DNA of 64,000 bases. It comes from Bifidobacterium apousia. Lineage in GTDB: Bacteria > Actinomycetota > Actinomycetes > Actinomycetales > Bifidobacteriaceae. This document shows, in pieces, positions 58,941-64,000 of this stretch. The stretch covers positions 58,802 to 122,801 of the forward strand of contig NZ_VMHK01000006.1 of NCBI RefSeq assembly GCF_007559275.1, read 5' to 3'. How positions within the stretch are numbered: the stretch's first letter is position 1; each line of letters opens with the position of its first letter. Below the pieces are notes generated by a model. It was not told the DNA's origin, did not search any database, and was given only the letters and a program-made list of their open reading frames with translations. A program made the position numbers and the translations under genes.

Positions 58941-59234
58941 TTAGCAACAGGTCGGGGGACCTGCCAGAAACGGGAGTACCTGATGCATCCTTGAAGAGGT
59001 GATAGCATGAAGAAAGGCCTAGGCCAATGAGGGCACGTAACTAGCCTGGCTGATTCTGCAATGCATCACAGCTTGAGGAAACTGTGGGCTCCCTGTTTTA
59101 CCTATGAAATACTTGCGTGGTCTGTATGTGCGACCACGTTCCGGTTGTCGCCAATGGCGGCAGCCGTGCTGTAAAGCTCCTCCGGCGGCACAGAAATATA
59201 CCCCCCTCTCCTGCCGCCGGAGGTTTTACTTTTT
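58941..59234 (+). ncRNA. candidate structured non-coding RNA
   Basis: Promoter at 58907-58934 and a strong intrinsic terminator at 59179-59234 bracket about 290 nt with no protein gene on this strand. Hairpins inside are CAGGTC/GACCTG (58948-58963), CACAG/CTGTG (59067-59086), CGTGGTC/GACCACG (59116-59138) and GTCGCC/GGCGGC (59147-59161). A short frame ATG AAG AAA GGC CTA GGC CAA TGA (59007-59030) with GAAGAGGTG upstream could be translated, but seven codons prove little. It does not match tmRNA, SRP or 6S RNA features I know. Family unknown. Confidence 0.5.
59179..59234 (+). terminator. intrinsic terminator
   Basis: CCTCCGGCGGCA (59179-59190) pairs perfectly with TGCCGCCGGAGG (59212-59223) over a 21-nt loop and is followed by TTTTACTTTTT. 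The T-run fits plus-strand transcription only, so it serves the candidate ncRNA and not the minus-strand regulator gene at 59240. Confidence 0.85.
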
Positions 59235-59239
59235 AGGCC

Positions 59240-59893
59240 CTATTTGAGGGCTTGCAGGTACCGGTAAAGGGTGGGAATCGAAATCTTGAGCTCGGGAGCG
59301 ACGATGCCCACCGCGCCCTTGATGAGGAAGATGCCCCGGTCCTTGATGTTGCGGATGATGTCCAGCCTGTCCTGCTTGGTCAGCTTGTCCATGGGGATGT
59401 TGAACTGGCGGACCTCATCCCTGGTGATCCTGCGGATGTTCTCGGCAGGTTCCTCGCTCACGTGGCGGCGAGAGGTCTCCGTGGAGATCTGCACATCGTC
59501 GGAGTCGATCGAGGACAGGGTCTGCAGCACATGCGCCGCCTGCTGTAGCTCGGTGATGTTGATGCTGATGCAGAGCAGGCCAATGACGGTCTGCTCCTGG
59601 TTGCGGATCAGGTAGGAGGAGACGCGGAACTCATGCTTGTTCAGGCGGCGCCCACGGTAGTCGGAGACGAAGTCGGCCCCGTCCTGGTCGGCCCGTATGG
59701 CCAGCTGGAGCGTCTGGTCCGTAATCCCGTCGCCCAGGGAGCGTCCGGAGAGCTGGCCGTTGCGGATGAAGACGATGGAATTCTCCGGGCGGGTGATGTC
59801 ATGCACCACAATCTCGGCCATGGGACCGAAGGAATCGGCTATGAATTCTGCCAGGGGAAATACCTCTTCAAGGTTGTCTACTGTGAAATGCAT
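59240..59893 (-). CDS. YheO/DauR-type PAS and HTH regulator
   Basis: 217 residues. A YheO-type PAS domain (about 5-115: SFGPMAEIVVHDITRPENSI, GLLCISINITELQQAAHVLQ) is joined to a C-terminal HTH_22 (DRLDIIRNIKDRGIFLIKGA, PTLYRYLQALK). This is the DauR/YheO architecture, whose members repress genes for D-amino acid or peptidoglycan-related metabolism in some bacteria. No catabolic genes adjoin it here, so its target is unknown. Confidence 0.82.
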   Translation of the reverse strand: MHFTVDNLEEVFPLAEFIADSFGPMAEIVVHDITRPENSIVFIRNGQLSGRSLGDGITDQTLQLAIRADQDGADFVSDYRGRRLNKHEFRVSSYLIRNQEQTVIGLLCISINITELQQAAHVLQTLSSIDSDDVQISTETSRRHVSEEPAENIRRITRDEVRQFNIPMDKLTKQDRLDIIRNIKDRGIFLIKGAVGIVAPELKISIPTLYRYLQALK

Positions 59894-60646
59894 GGCTGAT
59901 CCTCAACATCCTAACAGGGCGGCTTGTAGCCACCGGTTGGTGCTGCGGGAAGCGAAAGGCATTGGATGGCGTGATATGGTCCATCACCTCCATACCAGCC
60001 AATCGGCCTCCTCTACTCCCGTATATTAGACCTTCTTTTGCGCACTTCTGTCCGTTGCATACGGCCTATCGAGGCCGCAGGAGAGCCGAAGTACCGAAGG
60101 AGTTTTCATGGTAGCGCACGAAAGCGGCTGAATCTTGCTTTTCGCAAACCCGGCCAGTCGTAACGGACTCGATGCCACAAGGGAGCCGCTTCCCACGAAC
60201 CCTGCAGGACAGGATGAGAGCGGAAACCTGGTAATCCTAGGGAACCGAGTGATTCAGCAGCTAAGGATAAGTACCTGTGGCGTGCCTAGGACAATATGCA
60301 TGAACAATGTGAGGCTGGTCACGTGTGTTGGGATCGGCTGGATTTGTAGGCGACTTTGCCAAAGAAGTTGAACAGGCTAATACGATACGTGCCTCAATGA
60401 GCAAACAGCGGCCGGGCTGGCTGGTGGCTGTTAGGCCTTCTGGCTGGCCTGGCTGTGTTTCCTCCTCTCCCAGGCGGGGACGGGGGCGTGCATGCCTGCC
60501 CTCGGCTGCTGCCTGCAGGAGTGTGGTGGGGGCGCGGGAGGGAAGTGTCGGCTCTCTTGGGGTTTGAGCCTTGATTGACACGTTTCCTCCCTGCTCCCCC
60601 TATGTAGGGCCGGGGGCGGGGGGATTGATACGCCGCCCGGCCGCTC
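59894..60646. other. gene-poor region
   Basis: About 750 bp between two minus-strand genes. It includes the regulator's promoter near 59900-60010 and a GC-rich stretch (60400-60560) that has no convincing coding pattern. No RNA or repeat recognised. Confidence 0.45.
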
Positions 60647-63600
60647 TTACTCGTGCGAAGCGTGAACCAGTTGGCGTGTTTCCTTCCGGTGGCGGCGTGA
60701 GGCGAGGACCCCGCCCATGCCGGTCATGCCGGTGGCCAGGGCGAGCAGGATGCCTTCCCCGCCTGCCTTGGGGAGCACGCCTGCTGGCAGGTACGTGTAT
60801 CTCAAGGATGTGTCGGGCGTTTGGGGTGCGCCGCCCAGCGTGTAGTCGACGCTGACGGTGACCGTGCCCGGCTGGTGTGCGGGCGTGGTCACGCTGACGC
60901 TGCCGGCGTCGCCGCGCGTCAGGCCTGATGCGGGGGCCTGGTCGAACCTGACGCCGGTGATCACCAGAGCCAGGTTGAACGACACCGGCACAGGAACCGA
61001 CTTGCTGTCTGTGCTGCCGTCGCCGAGCCGGCCATAGCCGTTGTTTCCCCATGCCCAGGCGTTGCCGTCGCTGCCCACAGCCAGCGAAAGATGGGATCCG
61101 GCGCTGACCTGTGCGGCTTGCAGTCCTTTGCTCGTGTCCTTGGGGCTGGCGGGGTCCCGCACGCGCACAGGAACATACGAAGAACCGGTGGTGTTGTTGC
61201 CGAGGTTACCAGACCCGTTGCATCCCCATGCCCAGGCGTTGCCGTCGCTGCCCACGGCGAGGGAATGATCGCTTCCGGCGCTGACCTGCAGGTAGGTGAA
61301 GTCCGCTGGCAGGTCCGGGTAGGTCTTGCGGTCGGGCGTCTTCACCCTGACCGGCGTGTACCGGCTGCTGCTTGTCCCGTCGCCGAGCCGGCCATCGCCG
61401 TTATTTCCCCATGCCCAGGCGTTGCCGTCGCTGCCCAGGGCCAGGGAATGCTGGTATCCGGCGCTGACCTGCAGGTAGGTGAAGTCTGCTGGCAGGTCCG
61501 GGTAGGTCTTCCGGTCGGGCGTCTTCACCCTGACCGGCGTATTCTGGCTGCTGGTTGTCCCGTCGCCGAGCTGGCCATAGCCGTTGGATCCCCAGGCGTA
61601 AACGTTGCCGTCGCTGCCCAGGGCCAGTGAATGATAGTCTCCGCTGCTGACCTGCAGGTAGGTGAAATCCGCTGGCAGGTCCGGGTACGTCTTCCGGTCG
61701 GGCGTCTTCACCCTGACCGGCGTATTCTGGCTGCTGTAGCTGGTCGTCCCGTTGCCGAGCTGGCCACTGCTGTTGTTTCCCCAGGCGTAAACGTTGCCGT
61801 CGCTGCCCACGGCCAGGGAATGCTGGTATCCTGCGCTGACCTGCAGGTAGGTAAAGTCCGCTGGCAGGTCCGGGTAGGTCTTCCGGTCGGGCGTCCTCAC
61901 CATGACCGGCGTAGTCTGATAGCTGCCGGTTGTCCCGTTGCCGAGCTGGCCATAATCGTTGTATCCCCAGGCGTAAACGTTGCCGTCGCTGCCCAAGGCC
62001 AGCGAATGAACGTATCCGGCGCTGGCCTGCAGGTAGGTGAAGTCCGCTGGCAGGTCCGGGTAGGTCTTCCGGTCGGGCTTCCTCACCATGACCGGCGTAG
62101 ACTGGCCGCTGTAGCTGCTCATCCCGTTGCCGAGCTGGCCATAGCCGTTGGCTCCCCAGGCGTAGGCGTTCCCGTCGCTGCCCACAGCCAAGGAAAAACT
62201 ACCGTTTGTTGATGCGCTGACTTGGCTGAATCTGATGCCCCGGCTGGCGCTGTCTGGCGGGGTGATGGTGGCGGGTTCCCTGCCCAGCTGGCTGCCCTTA
62301 TCAGGGCTGATGCTCCACCCGCTGTTCCGGCTTTCTGGCGTCCACTTGGCGGTCAGGGTCAGGTCCTTGGTGACAGGCTTGCTGAAATCATAGGCGACCT
62401 GACCGGTGAACCAGCCGTCGAACAGGTAGCCTTCCCGCGCCGGGTCGGGGGAGGGGCGTTTCGCCCTCCCGTATGGGGCGGGGACAGTCTGGTCTGCTGG
62501 TTTCGGGTTTCCGCCGCCCGTGTCGAAGCGGACCGTGAACGTGGATCCTGGCTCCGCAGCCCATGCCGGCGGCTGGTCGACCGTGTACGCAAGGCTCCTG
62601 GCGAAAGGCTGCCCGTCCTGCCTGCCCTTGATGAGGATAGCGGCCTGTCCCGGCTTGCGGGCAGGAGCTTCAGCCCGCCAGGCGCTGTTCTTCGCAGTGA
62701 GGCTGAGCGGCTGGCCGTCCAGGCTGGCTGATGCCAGGATGGGCGCAGCAGTGGTGTCGAGCCTGACGGGTTTGCCGGGCTGGCCCTGCCCGTCCAAGCT
62801 CCATGTGAGCATGCTTCCTTGCCTGCTGATGGCGGCGATCCTGCCGCCGGCAGCGGCGGCCCGCACGTACTGCTGGCTCCCGTCGTCCGCACGCTTGGGG
62901 GCTTCGCCTGGCTTCCAGGCCCAGACAAGACCATTGGAATCAACCAACGATGCTTGTGTAGCGTTACTGCTTATTGCTGCGACGGCAGAATGGTCGGGCA
63001 TAATCAGCAATTCTGGCTGGGTTTGTCTGTTATCCAGATAACTGGTCTGGCCGGCTGAGTCCAGAAGCACAAAACCATGATCCGTGGCTGATATCTGAAC
63101 AATTCGGTGAGCAATCTTGACGTCTTGGATCTGAGCGGTATCAACGGCATCCGGCTTCCAAGCCCAGATTTTGCCTTTGCTGTCCATGGCGAGCAGGCGA
63201 TCAGCATTGCCAGCCACCGTGATTGCTGTGGCCTGCTTGGGCAGACTTATGGCCTTTCCTGTCAGCTCCCCCTTGCTGGTCCATGTGCGTATACGGCCAT
63301 CCTGATTCACTGCTACGAGGTGGTCGGCAGCCATGGCAATGCTGGTGTACGTCGTGGAATCTGCGTCAAGCAGGGCAGGCGTATCCCCGCCTTTGCTCCA
63401 GGTGTAGATGCGGTGGTCCCTGCTCAAGGCCGCAAAGCCGTCATGGCCAACTATTCCAGTCATGAATCGCACGTCACTGCGTTCGCCCTGAGGTGACGGC
63501 ACCTGAACAGGCATTTCAGCCTTTGATGTCCACGTGAACAGGCGGCCATCGCCGGTCACGCCGATCAGCTTGTCGTCATGGGCTTCCAATGCGCTGAACG

Positions 63601-64000
63601 ATGGTGAGTCCGCGTTCGGGGGTGTGATGGTGATGCTGGTGCCGCCGGAAGCCGGACCATGGTCGGGGCTGAGCGCCCAATCAGCAGCCGGTGCCCACTT
63701 GGCCTTCAAGGCGGTGTCCCTGGTGATCGGAGTGCGGAAATCCATCATTGCGTCATGCTCGGACCAGCCGTCGAACCGGTAGCCGTCGCGCTTCGGATTA
63801 TCGGCAGGCGGCGACGCCAAAGCACCATCTGGCACAGTTACACGTTCCGCTTTGCTTCCATCGGCAGGGTCGAACACCACAGTATGAGAATCAGCAGCAG
63901 ACTGGGTCCCAGCAAGTGAATAAGAGCTGGATGGCGAGATTCCAAGGGATTGGGAAGAACCTGTCGGGGTTTGAACAGGGGAAGAAGAAACAGATGACGT
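60647..64000 (-). CDS. LPKAG-anchored surface protein with InlB-B and RCC1 repeats (partial)
   Basis: The frame stays open from the right window edge to 60647 (over 1,117 codons); the 5' end with the signal peptide is beyond the window. The first residues are Ser/Thr-rich. Then two modules follow. Each has an InlB-B (Listeria-Bacteroides) repeat (GYRFDGWSEHD; GYLFDGWFTGQVAYDF), a PDxG...ITPP linker and an RCC1-like propeller. The first propeller is diverged. The second consists of seven clear repeats of 58-65 residues, five of which share TPDRKTYPDLPADFTYLQ-like ends. The C-terminus has LPKAGG, a helix (ILLALATGMTGMGGVLA) and RRHRK, a sortase signal. It is an exported, wall-linked adhesin-like protein. 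Confidence 0.88.
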   Translation of the reverse strand, partial: TSSVSSSPVQTPTGSSQSLGISPSSSYSLAGTQSAADSHTVVFDPADGSKAERVTVPDGALASPPADNPKRDGYRFDGWSEHDAMMDFRTPITRDTALKAKWAPAADWALSPDHGPASGGTSITITPPNADSPSFSALEAHDDKLIGVTGDGRLFTWTSKAEMPVQVPSPQGERSDVRFMTGIVGHDGFAALSRDHRIYTWSKGGDTPALLDADSTTYTSIAMAADHLVAVNQDGRIRTWTSKGELTGKAISLPKQATAITVAGNADRLLAMDSKGKIWAWKPDAVDTAQIQDVKIAHRIVQISATDHGFVLLDSAGQTSYLDNRQTQPELLIMPDHSAVAAISSNATQASLVDSNGLVWAWKPGEAPKRADDGSQQYVRAAAAGGRIAAISRQGSMLTWSLDGQGQPGKPVRLDTTAAPILASASLDGQPLSLTAKNSAWRAEAPARKPGQAAILIKGRQDGQPFARSLAYTVDQPPAWAAEPGSTFTVRFDTGGGNPKPADQTVPAPYGRAKRPSPDPAREGYLFDGWFTGQVAYDFSKPVTKDLTLTAKWTPESRNSGWSISPDKGSQLGREPATITPPDSASRGIRFSQVSASTNGSFSLAVGSDGNAYAWGANGYGQLGNGMSSYSGQSTPVMVRKPDRKTYPDLPADFTYLQASAGYVHSLALGSDGNVYAWGYNDYGQLGNGTTGSYQTTPVMVRTPDRKTYPDLPADFTYLQVSAGYQHSLAVGSDGNVYAWGNNSSGQLGNGTTSYSSQNTPVRVKTPDRKTYPDLPADFTYLQVSSGDYHSLALGSDGNVYAWGSNGYGQLGDGTTSSQNTPVRVKTPDRKTYPDLPADFTYLQVSAGYQHSLALGSDGNAWAWGNNGDGRLGDGTSSSRYTPVRVKTPDRKTYPDLPADFTYLQVSAGSDHSLAVGSDGNAWAWGCNGSGNLGNNTTGSSYVPVRVRDPASPKDTSKGLQAAQVSAGSHLSLAVGSDGNAWAWGNNGYGRLGDGSTDSKSVPVPVSFNLALVITGVRFDQAPASGLTRGDAGSVSVTTPAHQPGTVTVSVDYTLGGAPQTPDTSLRYTYLPAGVLPKAGGEGILLALATGMTGMGGVLASRRHRKETRQLVHASHE
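61288..62190. repeat. in-frame tandem repeats in the RCC1 surface gene
   Basis: Units start about every 183-189 bp. The same anchor (GGTAGGT followed by GAAGTC or similar) lies at 61291, 61474, 61657, 61846 and 62032, with spacings of 183, 183, 189 and 186 bp, all multiples of three. Large parts of each unit are nearly identical at the DNA level. Copy number could therefore vary by recombination without frame loss. Confidence 0.8.

Noticed and set aside
59072..59200. Possible RNase P RNA: GAGGAAA and GGGCTCC with the right spacing, and ACAGAA further on, recall conserved regions of rnpB.
   Set aside because: The characteristic AGGGTGAA core is missing, the total length is too short, and ACAGAA falls in the loop of the terminator. 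The match is probably chance.
61091..62212. Plus-strand frames and periodic repeats that could be mistaken for a CRISPR array.
   Set aside because: The period is about 185 bp, multiples of three, and reflects the RCC1 repeats on the minus strand; there are no unique spacers of 30-40 bp.

Overview
The window looks like a chromosomal segment of a Bifidobacterium-type actinobacterium. The evidence is the cmk-der fusion, an order of purH / six-TM protein / sucD-sucC / apt / yajC / ruvB-ruvA-ruvC / yebC / pimA / acyltransferase / pgsA / thrS, a sortase substrate ending in LPKAG, and GC-rich core genes. The species cannot be fixed from the sequence; the many peptide-defence genes and sucCD would fit a gut bifidobacterium, possibly of an insect host, but this is inference.

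Layout. 1-13.3 kb is a decaying accessory region. It holds two AT-rich membrane genes without recognisable family, long AT-rich gaps, and a run of broken genes: an alpha/beta hydrolase (828-1619), an MFS transporter with its divergent TrmB-type regulator (3964-6240), a glycosyltransferase pair GT2/GT39 (6768-10178), and a membrane-anchored hydrolase with one frameshift (12163-13262).

13.3-36.1 kb is dominated by antimicrobial-peptide or drug defence functions. These are a BcrA/LanFEG-like ABC exporter with its own two-component system, a TipAS-type MerR regulator with a VOC protein (apparently from a leaderless promoter with a 19-bp spacer), a second two-component system next to a 14-TM DHA2 efflux pump, and an ECF sigma factor co-transcribed with a membrane protein, two ABC-2 permeases, an ATPase and a DUF2511 lipoprotein. 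They are followed by a ClbS/DfsB-like protein, a MacB-type ABC pair, a frameshifted Zn-alcohol dehydrogenase, a MagIII-like DNA glycosylase, a HAD phosphatase and an SdpR/SdpI-like repressor-immunity pair.

36.3-58.1 kb is dense, intact housekeeping sequence, nearly all on the minus strand: cmk-der, rluB, aquaporin (+), a DUF3017-like protein, an aldehyde dehydrogenase, purH, a DUF6350-like membrane protein, sucD, sucC, apt, yajC, the ruv genes, yebC, the phosphatidylinositol-mannoside block (pimA, acyltransferase, pgsA), thrS and a PAC2-family protein.

58.3-64 kb holds four tRNAs (Gly, Cys, Val, Val), a candidate structured non-coding RNA with its own promoter and terminator, a YheO/DauR-type regulator, a gene-poor stretch, and a large LPKAG-anchored surface protein with InlB-B and RCC1 repeats whose 5' end lies beyond the window.

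Together: lesions are confined to the accessory third of the window while the core is clean, which argues for real gene decay rather than poor sequence quality, although only reads could prove it.
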